Below, piece by piece: positions 1 through 10,592 of a stretch of 64,000 bases of DNA. The translations under genes and the position numbers were made by a program. This DNA is from Bullera alba (Eukaryota > Basidiomycota > Tremellomycetes > Tremellales > Bulleraceae). Position 1 is the first letter of the stretch. Each line of letters opens with the position of its first letter. The notes under the pieces were generated by a model. It searched no databases and was not told where the DNA came from. It was given only the letters and a program-made list of their open reading frames with translations. The stretch spans positions 62,001 through 126,000 of the forward strand of contig BCIX01000007.1 in assembly GCA_001600095.1 (NCBI GenBank), given 5' to 3'.

Positions 1-1067
1 ATGAACGATTGCTGATACAAGTCAGACGTCATGATGATAAGGCGCAGGACCCGTTCTGGGGACCGATGGTCGTACCCGGGAAAACGCCTGCTCAGCACTT
101 GGGAAACAGGAGTGCTCCGAAGATCCAGCAGATATGGGAGAACGCCAACGATACATCCTTCCACGATTACAAGATATACCAGCCTAAAAGAGGAGTATCG
201 ACCACCGAGTTCGCGGGCGGGACCCACGTCGCCGTGCATAGATCCGCCATACAGTTCCACGAGGTGAGTGCCGTTAATCGGGTGTTATAGCAAAGGGTTC
301 GATCTGATTGCATTAGTTGGTGTGTGACTTTCGTCTCAAAGATGCTGGATAGTAGGTTCAGCCAACGCCCAAATTGTTAAGGAAACAAGCATGACTGGGA
401 ATTAATGGAAACCCGGGCTAATGTATGCAGTTACACCGTATCAGTCTTCATCAAGATGCCTCAGTACTATGTCGATTCCCAAACGGATCCGCTGCCCCCG
501 CCTGAGCATAGACGATTGTGGGCCTGTAACAACCCCCGCCTACTGCGCAAATGGGGCTACAATCCGGGCCTCGATACACACTTGCTACAATATCCCTCAG
601 ACCGTACCTACATACCGAAGACCAAGCGTACCGTCGAAACACCGATCCGCGATTGGCTCGGAATCCAGATATTGGTGGGTCCACCGGTGGCTAAGGAGAG
701 CTGTAATCCACAGGCGGGGAATATCGAGAAATACCGCCTTGAATTATCACGGAGTATGGTATCGGCGGAGAGGCGGATCACGTATACGCTCGACAGACGG
801 GACATGGAGAAAGCGATGAAGATGGGTCTAGCTGGAGAATGGTGCGAAGTGCCCTTGTCGACTAAGCGGCTTCACGTCCCGGTCGGCAATGCAACTCAAC
901 GCATCCTTATCTTTTACGGGTGCGATGAGATTCACGGCGGTTATGCTGTCGACCGTGGTCCCCTGATATTCGGTGGAGCGAGACTCACGCTGGCTGAGTC
1001 CAACCAGGACTATGCAAATCATGGGCCGTTGGAAACGGCTCAAAAAGGGAAAGCTCGGGAAGTGTAG
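1..1067 (+). CDS. Uncertain partial hypothetical gene, possibly two exons
   Basis: I do not recognise this product. A reading frame is open from the left edge to about 263, where it meets a good donor (GAG|GTGAGT). A second ORF at 405-1067 (220 aa from the ATG at 405) lies in a frame that can be joined in phase 0 by an acceptor at 389, 455 or 464; I cannot choose among these. The downstream part has mixed charge, no signal peptide, no membrane segment and no motif I can name. If real, the gene starts outside the window. It could equally be two chance ORFs, since no conserved domain supports it and the acceptors have weak pyrimidine tracts. Confidence 0.25.
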
Positions 1068-2171
1068 TTGTCCAATAGTGCGCAGCATGCTTTGATTCCG
1101 TATGCATGAGAAGTGTGCTCGGCATGGGACAGGCGAGGCAAGCTTTCTTTTGTAATCATAATCAATACCTGTCAAATATGAGACAAATCCTCTCGCTCCA
1201 CATCAAAAGCTAAGCTATCTACTCGACTAAGCTCCGAAGGGACGAATGGTCAATAACGCACATCCTATTTCCAAACTCTCCTTCGACGGCTATCGCGGCG
1301 AGGGCATACGGAGGGATCAATCCGAGGAAGCAGTTATCGAGATGGGCATAGGCGGAGCAGAGTTGAGCGCGAAAAGAGGGAAGGATCGGGCGGTGCGGTA
1401 ATCGGCCAGAGATGAAGGCGAAAGAACAAAGAGAAAGACCGGAGAAAGGACTAAGGTAGAAAGGTGAAATTTGGAAGGCTCGTGGCTCGTGGTTCGTACC
1501 TGGGGAGACAAACGGGAGCTTGAAGCTCAAAGGTGCCAGTGTTTGGCGCAGGGGACTGAGTTGTCAGGAATCGCATAATCACGCAGGGATAGGTCATAGT
1601 AATGTAGGGTTCTAGAATTGTACAACTTACCATGAGGCATCCCCCGCACAACCCAACACATGTTGTTGCAAACTGGGCAGTGGTACCAGTCCTGCATGTC
1701 TCGCGAAACAAGTGGACCCAACACCTTATCGACGACGACCGGGACCATATTGAGTATAGGGATCAGGTTGAGGAACATTGTAGTCTTGTGAAAGTGGCTG
1801 GTGAGATGTTTAGGTTATATGATAGAGCGGGACCGGGATGTGTTGTGGATGAGATTTAGGGGTATCGCTGTCGGCTTATATATGCCTGGTGTCCCACCCT
1901 GAAGTATTGCCGATATCGATATGGTCAACGGAATATCGATTCTCAAAACTCCGGTATCGATATGGTTTGACCGAAATCGATTTGATATGTACCCGACATC
2001 GATTTGTCGCGAGGAATCGATACGGGCTTGAAGGGGATGAGCCAAGTCTTTCGTGCAATATGCCCCGGGCAAGGCGGACGAACTCGCCGAGAGCCATCTT
2101 GGAGGTCTTGGGTAGTCTGAGATCGCTAGAGGAGTCGTTGAAATACAAGTGGAGACTCCTCCGCGTGTGAG
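1068..2171. other. Intergenic, with promoter-like ATCGAT array at its right end
   Basis: Only short overlapping ORFs without recognisable content are seen here. A TATA-like TTATATATG lies near 1877. The ATCGAT array (separate entry) occupies 1911-2024. The stretch is the upstream region of the small membrane protein at 2172. Confidence 0.5.
1911..2024. promoter_or_regulatory. Six ATCGAT motifs at about 20-bp spacing
   Basis: The hexamer ATCGAT occurs at 1915, 1935, 1956, 1976, 1998 and 2016, with steps of 20, 21, 20, 22 and 18 bp, about two helical turns each. Bases flanking the core are A/T on both sides in most units, while the bases between cores have diverged. This looks like an old ~20-bp minisatellite in which the core has been kept, or a homotypic binding-site array. 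The binding factor is unknown. Confidence 0.55.
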
Positions 2172-2656
2172 ATGAACTACAACATGACCATGCCATTCAT
2201 CATCTTCGTCCTCCTCAAAGCCGCAGTCGCTGGTGCAACCGCCATCGCCGCTGCTCCCGGTGCCATCGTGACTAGCGCCATCGCCCAGGCAATATTGCTG
2301 CCCAAGGTTGCCGTGTTCGCCGCAGCGGCCGCTTGGAAGGTCATTATCGCCGTGCCTTTCATCTACCAGGGTGCGCTAGTGGCAGGTCTGAGGGAGGCAT
2401 TCAGGCGCTTGAATGATGCGGAGAGGATAGGTAAGTCCCTTTGCCCGGAATCTCACCCGGTCCACTTCTCATAAAGGTTACGACCAAGCTGATTGTAGTA
2501 GAGATTCGAAGGCAATGCGTTCAACAACGGCGGGATCTCGAGCGTCAGGTCCGTACGGGCCAGCTCGCGCAAGCCGACTTTCGCCGTTATTCGAATAACA
2601 TCGAAGCTGTCCTAGCTGCGGTCGAGGGTCGCGCTCCGAACTTTATGCCGGTGTAG
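2172..2656 (+). CDS. Small Ala-rich membrane protein, two exons
   Basis: Exons are 2172-2430 and 2499-2656; the intron has a GTAAGT donor and TTGTAG acceptor, and joining in phase 1 gives 138 aa. Residues about 7-75 are strongly hydrophobic and rich in Ala, Val and Ile with few charges, enough for two or three membrane segments. The C-terminal half is charged and helical, with an Arg/Gln-rich stretch right after the intron (VEIRRQCVQQRRDLERQ) that could form an amphipathic helix at the membrane surface. No family is recognised. The ATG at 2172 opens the ORF; an in-frame ATG four codons later is an alternative. The ATCGAT array upstream may control it. Location in a membrane is inferred from composition only. 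Confidence 0.6.
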
Positions 2657-2899
2657 ATGAGGGCTGAGACGGAAGGTGGATGCATTCTCCTACTGATGGC
2701 CAGAGAGAAAGCTGGAGATCATAGAGTATTTGGAGTGTTTCCGCTCCCATTGGGCCTCCCACCGCATGCACCGCATAACTTTATAGCCGCTTCCGGCAAA
2801 CTTCATCTGCTCCTACACCCGTATCTCTAATAAGCCCTGGGATATAGAGATGGCGGTGTCACCTCTGCACCGACTTCATCGCGTTGTTCTACATGGCGG

Positions 2900-3948
2900 A
2901 TGTGGGCTTCCAGCCAGACTCGCCGGCGTGGTTGTGGTCATGGCTTGCGTGGATATGGTCCATCTTGACCACTTTGATCATCTGAATTCTCCAGCGAAAG
3001 GGTGCAGCCTCTCCGTCACACAGTCAAAAGATTGTCGTCGGCAAAGACCCGACCATTCACCATCCCGGTCTTCCGACAGGCCCGTTCACCAACGCTCACG
3101 ACTATCTTCGAGCTCGGATACAGCAGACTGAGCAGACTCGCTTAAAGTTTGCAGAGGACGGTAACGACTTTATGGGAGAGCAAATTTGGTACATCTCACA
3201 GTGCATAAATTGGAGCCATTTGATTCGAGAGCGAGCGAGCCTGCGCAAGAGGGAGAAAACCACTACCATCCACCACCCGATCAAGGAATCATCAATCCTC
3301 ATCTCGGATGATGGAAAGCTCGCTGGACTCGTCAACTGGGACAAGGTCTCCGTATGCCCCTTGTTGCCAGTCACCGCGGTACCCGACGCCTTGTTCTTCA
3401 CCAAGTATACCCGCTTGTCAGGAAAGGCCAGGAGGCTGATGTCTCTCGAGGAGTTTTGCGACTATATCTCATTTCAAGGGGAATATCCCCGACCGGACCA
3501 CAATGCCATCGCAGAGGCCTATGCCAAAGAACTCATCCAGCTGGCTTCCCAACAACCAAAGCCTGCTCGTACGCCCAACCCGGAAGAGCCGGAGAGTGAG
3601 AGCTGGGTAAGGAATTACCTCGAGTGGTACTGGGAGCATTTGGAGATATACGAAAAGACCCGACTGCGCCACGTCCTTCGCACCGCCATGTCGGATCTGG
3701 CGCCGCAGTGGATGCGTCTCCACTCGAGACGGAAGATGGATAGGGCGATTGCAAGGGCAGTGCGAGACTTGTCCGACGATACATTACGATACGAACGATC
3801 TTTCAATCCGTTCAAGGAGGCACTGAACCGTGAGCAAAGAGCAGACGATGATTCGGATATCGAGAGGGATTGGCCAAGCGACGACAACACCATCTATGAC
3901 GGCTATGACGGGGGTGAAGGCGAGGAGGAATCGGGGCTTCGGTTGTGA
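2900..3948 (+). pseudogene. APH-like pseudokinase family copy 1, 5'-truncated
   Basis: This is the first of seven related kinase-like copies in the window. Similarity begins about 2915 in the Trp-rich hydrophobic insert (W-L-W-S-W-L-A-W-I-W) and continues through KIVVGKD, GPFTNA, the HHPIKESSILIS segment that replaces the catalytic loop, LVNWDKV, the YEKTRLRHV helix and the acidic tail with DWPSDDNTIYD. The N-lobe (exon 1 and the LARYLAQLYRIRFDKIG region of other copies) is missing. An in-frame TGA lies at 2983-2985; from there to the stop at 3946-3948 the frame is open, and no frameshift is seen. The first ATG after the stop is at 3172, giving 258 aa, which would lack the N-lobe and insert. 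A 5'-truncated relic is the simplest reading; expression of the C-lobe alone cannot be excluded. Confidence 0.7.
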
Positions 3949-4127
3949 TCAGGAGATAGGAAGGAGACTTGGCGTGGTATTGGTTGTCCTCGATCCGTTC
4001 GATCTTGTCACAATGTGCCTACTTATAAACCCCGTGAAACGTTGGTCTGTGCTTTCCATGCATCTCCAGATCTCATATACATGACTAGGTGAGATTTTTG
4101 CAAGGTCCAAAGTCGGCGTCAACACGT

Positions 4128-6515
4128 CTAGGACTGAAGTCGCTTTGCAAAGTAGTCCCTCATCACCCCGGCCGACTTTTTGGGGTATCGCTTACACCCA
4201 TCCTCGTAGTCTATGGACACCACGCCGAACCGTGCCGTCCTGCCTTCTTGCCCTGTGCATCGCCGTTAGCAGGAGTACCCGGATCCAAGAGAGACAAGTA
4301 CTCACACTCGAAATTGTCAGTCCACGCCCACATCAAGTACGACTTTACAGGCACGCCATCCTGGATGCTCTGGGCGATAGTGTCGGCATAGCTTTCAAGG
4401 TAGTTGACTCTAAAGTTGTCGTTTTGCGCTTCTTCTCGAGACAGATTGTTCTCATTAGGGCACACCACCCCGTTCTCCGAGCTGCCACTAGGTTAGCACT
4501 GCAGTGTCGAGTGTAAAGTGAAAGAGGACCTACATGTAGATGTCGTAGCCAAACTTCTGGTGGGCCCACTTCAACAGCTTTCCGAAACCCCAAGGAACCG
4601 GTCTGACCCAGCTCAGCCCGGCAGCAGGGGCAATATCCTTGCCGTCCTTGCCGATGAAAGACTGGGCCACTTCGGGCAATAGCGTCTGCCACATGTCCGA
4701 CTTGTCGATCTTCGCGGGATCTTGATATCTGATAATGTAGGTCGTGTAGTGGTTGATCCTGCGCGATTCGCGTCAGCAAATCTGACATGCGGATTGTACT
4801 GCAGGTGCAGGTGGCATCGCCTACTAACGCTAGGAAATCCGTACCGCCCTTCAACATGGCCTTCTCCTCGTCGCTGAAGACGGGCAGGATCTCCTTCCTG
4901 TTCTTCTTGACGATCTCGGGGTAGTCTCCAGTAGTAAGGGGTTCGGCAAACCTAGGCACGATTGTCAGTGTCAACTACGGAGCCTCACTGGGGACTCACC
5001 AGCTGCATGCCTCTGCCATGAATCGCTCTGCGGCAGCGACGTCTAGAATTGATGAGCATGTCTCTTTGGACGTTGATGTGGCTTCACTCACTCTTTGGGT
5101 CATCATCCACTGGCTCTAACCCCCGATGTCAGCTCCTCCTCCTATTTCCAGTCTGAACCCTCGACTCACCTCCCCAGTTCATATTGACGACAAGACCGAT
5201 TTTGCCCGCGCCACCACCATAAGCCTTCGCGGCGTACTGCTCTCGGTAGAGCTTGACCGTCACGGCATGCGAGAGGAGGAGATTATGGCCTACTATCCAT
5301 GGCTCGGAGTACGAGTCGCCCTCTGGCGAGATCTTCCTGTCGGACGAACGGCCGGGCGCGTGACGGCCAAAGCAGTGGCCGAGCAAAGAGTAGATGTTGG
5401 GTTCTGCAACGAGGTCAGTAATCCACCTCGGAGTAGGAGTGCTACCAGAAAGAGGGGAGGCGGATGACGGAGGGGAACTTACCGTTGATGGTGAACCAGA
5501 ATTGGACGAGATCGCCAAGTCTCTCGAAACACACCTTGGCGTAGTTTTCAAAGTCGGCAACAATGTCTCGCGAGAGGAAGCCCTTGTATGCGGTCTGGAG
5601 GGGTTGTGGGAGATCCCAGTGGAATAGGGTCTAAGGCGGATCAGCGGGGTTCAGTCGGTGATTGATGTCCTTGGAATGCGGAACAGGGAGGTGATAGTGT
5701 ATAGGAGGCTGGGAGGGACCTGTTGATCACAGTGGCATCTGATACACTCGCTGGGGTACGAACAGAAGCGAGGAGATGGGCCGGAAGGTCGCCAGGGGGG
5801 AGGCAGAAGCGAGGAGATGGGCTGGGGAGGCCTATAGGTGGATCTTCCTCTGCCCGCAAGCCAGATGGAGCCAAAGTGACGGCACAAGCACTCACCACGA
5901 ATGGAGTCTAAGATGCCATGATCAGCGAAGCCCTACTCTGATCATACTACAGGCACTCACTATTCCAGCATCGAGGAGCGCCTTGATGACCTTTCTGTAG
6001 AACTGGATACCTTTCTCATTGACCTCTGAGCCGGCTTTGCCTGCGGGGATGATCCGGCTCCAGCTCAATGACATTCGGTGCGAGTTGACCCCTAGAGTGA
6101 ACGAGGCGTCAGCCGAGTTCTCAATCCCAACCATTCCTCCAAATCCAGCAATACCAATCCGTGAAGCACTCGGCGGTATGGATGCAGAAGCAGACACTCA
6201 CCATACGACTTCATCAGATCAATGTCCTCTTGAAACTTGTTGTAAAAGTCCGTCGCGACCTCTGTCGACGTCCCGTCCTCCGAGTGGGATGGATCGGCGG
6301 AGAACGTGTCCCAGATCGAGGGTCCCTTCCCGTCATCCGAGACCTAGGCAGGATCAGTCAGTCATCTCCGAACCGTCTTCTGCCCTCCAGAGTATGGGGG
6401 AGTTGGGAAGCAGACCACGACTGCACGAACTCGGACTCACAGCACCCTCGACTTGGGCAGACGCAGTGGCATACCCCCAGTAGAAGTCCTTTGGGAAGTT
6501 GGGCTTTGAGCTCAT
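4128..6515 (-). CDS. GH1 beta-glucosidase, cytosolic type
   Basis: This is a glycoside hydrolase family 1 beta-glucosidase (retaining, releases glucose from beta-glucosides such as cellobiose). The ATG at 6515-6513 starts [20 protein letters not shown], the GH1 N-terminal signature. Later exons carry the [11 protein letters not shown] segment, the acid/base motif NEP (its codons split by an intron near 5400-5480), GKIGLV, the nucleophile motif SENG (near 4470) and the [12 protein letters not shown] tail motif. The last exon continues through the [10 protein letters not shown] and KRYPKKSA segments to a TAG at 4130-4128. About ten exons are separated by short introns. No signal peptide is present, so a cytosolic enzyme acting on imported disaccharides is inferred. 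I did not define every exon border. The family call is firm; substrate preference is not visible. Confidence 0.88.
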
Positions 6516-7342
6516 CGTCGGGGTGTTGTGTACAGCGAGTTGAGTCGAAGTTGTATTGCGTCGCAGTTGCGTCGATGGGTACTCGTGGTGTTGATCGGAA
6601 CGAGGGCTGATGAAATTGAGCACCAGGTAGATTGCTCACGGATCCGTTCAGATGCCAGGAAGGGGATGCATCACGACACGACCTCACAGTCTTATACCCT
6701 TCGCTACGACTGCCCAGCCCGTGGCTCAGTCTCCTACGCCGGGCATATCTTCAGCTTGACACAGTCTGCTCGTCGCAAGCTGCTCGACATGGACAACCGC
6801 TTGGTCGACCCGCTAAACTCCCGCTTGGAACTTCCGCAGCCGTTAACCGGAGGTTTCTCCGGGGATCAATATAAGTGAACCGAGGCGCCCCGCGCCGAGG
6901 CTATTACCAAGATAAATGTCCAACTTACCTTCGTGGGCTTCACTTTTTGATTCCGCCCGGCGATTAGGACTGTCCTAACGACTAAGCGGAATGTCTAATC
7001 GGGTCTAATCTAAGCGGAATAATTCAGATGCTAATCAGCTCTAACCAGTGGCAGACCCTGAACCCAATTGCCCATCAGACCCTGAAGCTCTGAAGTGCAT
7101 TTCAGTCCGGAGCGCTCCGGAGAGCTTCTGTCCGTACGGATGATTGGCGCAGAGAGAAGGGCAGTAGGCATACAGGGCTGTATCCGAGCAGACACCCGGA
7201 TGGACAGCAGACATCTTGCATCTCATACAAATTACCTGCGTACGCCGGCCATTTATCTTCTTCTCACTTGTCAATAACTTCTTCATGTATCTGAATCCCG
7301 TACTATAATCCCACTCTCTCAACGGCCTAGTGAAAGACACGA
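6516..7342. other. Intergenic, GH1 promoter side, with one arm of an inverted pair
   Basis: No gene is supported. The stretch holds the upstream region of the GH1 gene and, at about 6872-6990, a sequence whose reverse complement recurs at 9905-9990 on the other side of the vWA gene (separate entries). Near 6985-7060 there are several TAATC/GATTAG-like words and repeated TAAGCGGAAT. Confidence 0.5.
6872..6990 (+). repeat. Left arm of an imperfect inverted pair around the vWA gene
   Basis: Read on the plus strand, this contains GTGAACCG, a G+C-rich GGCGCCCCGCG block, AGATAAA and CAACTTACCTTC in that order. The reverse complement of 9905-9990 has the same words in the same order and nearly the same spacing. 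Similarity is strongest over about 65 bp and fades beyond. Each arm lies upstream of, and in the same orientation relative to, the neighbouring outward-facing gene (GH1 to the left, PIN4-type to the right), so either a shared promoter element or terminal repeats of an old mobile element would explain it. Confidence 0.55.
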
Positions 7343-9548
7343 TTACTCGTCTAATAGGTGGTCAGCACTAGACCAGCAGATGATGACTTGACTCACCCTT
7401 GGTGTCGTAAGACGAGTCGATGGGGCCCATGAGCAACTTGACCAGCCAGGTCATTGGGTCGAGATCAATACCCGACTTTCGCTTCATCTCCTCCTGTTCA
7501 ATCTCGAACGAGGAGGTACAGTCGATCAAGTCGCCAATCTGGGGGTGGTTGTCCAGCTGCTCGAGGAAGGCAGTCGCTTTGAGATCATTTCCAACCTGAG
7601 CGAATTCTACCGTTCATTAGCGAGCAGTTCCCCAGCGAACTTATCCCGGGCGGTGACTTACGATAGGACACTGCGTCCGCACCGTATCTCGACCTCTGCA
7701 ACTCCTGATTCGCCCTCACAATCACATTCACAATCTCGTCCTTGTTCTCTCCGGCGGGGGTACCGTCCGTAATGGTGACAATGACGACTGGCTTCTGCAG
7801 CTGTCCGTTTCGAGCGGGGCCGAGGACCAAAGGCTCGATGATCTTTTGTCGCATTTGCGTACCCAATGGCGTCAGTCCGGAGAACTTGACGTTTTGGAGG
7901 AGCTGCAAAGCTTGCGGCTCGGAGGTGATACCGTTGCCGTCGACGCGCGAGTTCATGAATCGGACTTGAATACCGTCCTGGTCGAAGAGCGACGTGGCAA
8001 AGGCGACCTTGGAGAGGATCCTAAATGGGTGTCAGAGGCTTAACTAGACGTGTAGTTTAGGGACAGGGTGTAGATCGGACATTGACTCACAACTTGAGAT
8101 CGTCGATTCGCTCACCACCCTCCTCGAATGCCATGGATCCAGAGTCATCGACGTAGAGGATAAAGTCGAACAAGGAGATTTTGACCTGCCGATCGAGCAT
8201 CAGTTCCATTTCCCCGAGATATCCAAGTGTCGACTTACCAGGTCGATAGCAATTTCCATGGGCAACTTCCAATCGGCGGCAATCTTCTCGAGAGCACCCG
8301 AGGAAGCGACCTTGGCGGCAATCATGTCGAGCGAGCCGGGCGGGTAGAACGCCTGGAGCTTTTGCTACAGCGTTTCATCAGTGTCAATCACATGACATCG
8401 TTTTACGAGAATGAGGTCGACTTACGTCCTGGACACACTGCTGCAGCGTGGCGAGGAGGTTGCCGGCGTTGACGGCTCCACCAGCGCCTCCGCCTGGCTG
8501 AGGGAACTGCTGCTGCTGCTGAGGGGGTTGACCGTATTGCTGCTGCTGACCGTATTGCTGCTGACCCTGCTGGCCATACTGGCCTTGTCCCTGCTGACCC
8601 TGCTGGCCGTAAGCCTGGCCGAGTTGCGGCTGGCCTTGACCCTGCTGGCCCTGTTGACCATACTGGCCTTGACCGTGAGGGGGTTGACCGTAGGCCGGGG
8701 GTTGGCCATACTGCTGACCTTGGCCCTGTTGACCTTGTCCGGATTGGCCGTACTGCTGTCCTTGGCCTTGGGACTGTTGACCATACTGACCCTGAGAGGG
8801 GGGAGGTCCTGGTGGAGGAGCGAAGGATCCCTGGCCGGGCCTGAAGTTGGGAGATCAGCAACAGCCCCTGCGGATTCGCATGGTCGATGGGAGCATCCTT
8901 GGGGAGTAAGAAGAAGTGTAAGATGAGTGAACAATTGCGATCGATGGTGGGAGCGTGTGAGGGTCAAATAGCAGGTGGAGGATAGAGGGAGTGGTCGTCG
9001 GCATTGGTGCAGAATGCCGAATTGAATGGCCGGGACAGGTCGACAACGAGGTACCCGCAGTCACAGACCGCCAACGGGGTACTCAGAAGTAGAAAAGATG
9101 CTCCAGAGAACATGATAGAAGATATCGCTTACCTAGATGGCGGGGCGGGGGGCGCTCCTGGTGGTGGAGCGAACGAGCCTTGAGACTGCTGCTGAGAGGT
9201 CTAGTCAGCGGTGGTCCATGGTGGTGATAAAATAGTAGACAAAGGTGAAGGGTAAGGCTTGTGGAAGATGACCGGGACTTGAGATCGAAATCATCTCCCT
9301 TGAATCGCTCGCTGACGACCGTAGGGTATACAATCTCGATCCCCTCTTGCTATGACACTCCTTGCCTCCGGATCCCATAACGCTGATATAGCTGGTGTAC
9401 TCACGCTCTGGCCGTACTGCTGCTGTGGGGGCTGGCCATACTGCTGCTGCTGCTGGGGTGGTGGGGGTGCGCCCGCTGGCGCACCAAAGCCTGCTGGAGC
9501 GGCACCGCCTGCTGCCTGTGCTGCTGCGAGTTTAGAAGCTAGACCCAT
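7343..9548 (-). CDS. Gln/Gly/Pro-rich protein with von Willebrand factor A domain
   Basis: The ATG at 9548 opens exon 1 (MGLASKLAAAQAAGG followed by Ala/Pro/Gly and poly-Gln/YGQ). A small exon (SFAPPPGAPP) follows near 9130-9200, then a long low-complexity exon at about 8840-8425 made of QGQ, QQYGQ and PPQ repeats. After that comes a vWA domain whose MIDAS motif DxSxS is seen as VDDSGSM near 8150, followed by a Rossmann-type fold and the motifs PVVIVTITDG and FLEQLDNHPQIGDLID. The last intron ends just before a tiny final exon, giving a C-terminus ...SYDTKDE with TAA at 7345-7343. vWA domains with an intact MIDAS bind a partner through a divalent metal; the ligand is unknown. The Q/Y-rich N-terminus is prion-like and may drive condensation. 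No signal peptide, so intracellular is inferred. Confidence 0.82.
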
Positions 9549-10592
9549 TGTGAGAGTGTTGGTGGATGTGAGCGGTGGTAGGCTGTGGTAGTTGCTATGC
9601 TATATCACAGGTGGTGAGCTGTGGTGAGATGTACAACAACAGATGCAATGTCCAAGGTATGCTTGTGTACCCTGTCACCACCGGCACCGTCATCGCCAAC
9701 ACCGCTTCGGGCCGCCAAGACGGTGGAGGGGTTGCCTCTTTGGGCTGTGATTCAGTTTGTTGTAACAGATTGTAATGTCAGTGCTACAGCTGGTCAGACT
9801 AGTTTGTAATGAGTGTATGCAATTGTAATCAGGCGTAATCCCTGTGCATACACGTCATCCTAATCTCAGGGAGGCGGACATGTCCGACACCTCCACCCTG
9901 ACTTGCGGCCGAAAAGTGCCACACTGAAGGTAAGTTGAGTGTTTATCTGGTCCCTTGCCTCCGCGCGGGGCGCTCCGGTTCACGTTTATTGGGACCTGTA
10001 TTTAAGCTTCTGTTTGGGAGAAATTGAAAACAAAAACAACTTCTAACAATTGGGATTTGGAAATCACCACAGCCTGCCGACATGATGTTTACTCGATCTC
10101 AATAGGCCTCCGACTATCATACCACTCACGACGCTTGCACGCTCACGCTCACGCTCACGACACGATCTACGAGTCACGATAACGGAGTCTGGAGGTGACG
10201 GTTGAGAAGGAATTGTGAAAGTGTGGAATCGGATCATCGGTATTTTGGAAACACGAAAAGCCAGGTCGAGATCGATAATAAAGAGGCGTCTGGATCGCAT
10301 CGGTTCTACAGTCAGCCACGTCGAGACTGTAACCCGAACGATATCGGACAAGTGGACGACAAGTGCAGGAGGATATCATACGATCAGGGATATCTGGAAG
10401 ATTGGGCGGGAAGGAGATACAGGCGGACATATCCTCACTCTCGGTCCGGCACTAGACTTTGTTGTACCGGTAGCCAGAGGTCTGGATCTTGGACAACTTG
10501 GAGCAGTATCTTCAGCTAGCTTGAGGTAGGTCGACCATGCCATTCTACGGGACGGACTAGCGCTGACCAAAGTGTAGACCCTAGCTCGCAGG
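9549..10592. other. Divergent promoter region between vWA and PIN4-type genes
   Basis: No coding region is supported. The right arm of the inverted pair is at 9905-9990. A TATTTAAG TATA-like box lies near 10009. A likely 5'-UTR intron of the next gene runs from a GTAGGTCG donor near 10526 to a GTGTAG acceptor near 10577, fifteen bases before the ATG at 10593. Confidence 0.5.
9905..9990 (-). repeat. Right arm of the imperfect inverted pair around the vWA gene
   Basis: On the plus strand it reads CTGAAGGTAAGTTG, TTTATCT, the CGCGGGGCGC block and CGGTTCAC, the reverse complement order of the left arm at 6872-6990. The two arms sit about 2.9 kb apart and bracket the whole vWA gene. Confidence 0.55.

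Noticed and set aside
8411..8926. Leucine-rich plus-strand ORF of 171 aa
   Set aside because: It is the antisense of the CAG/CAA/GGC repeats encoding the Gln-rich tract of the vWA protein; its Leu run reflects CTG triplets, not a membrane protein.
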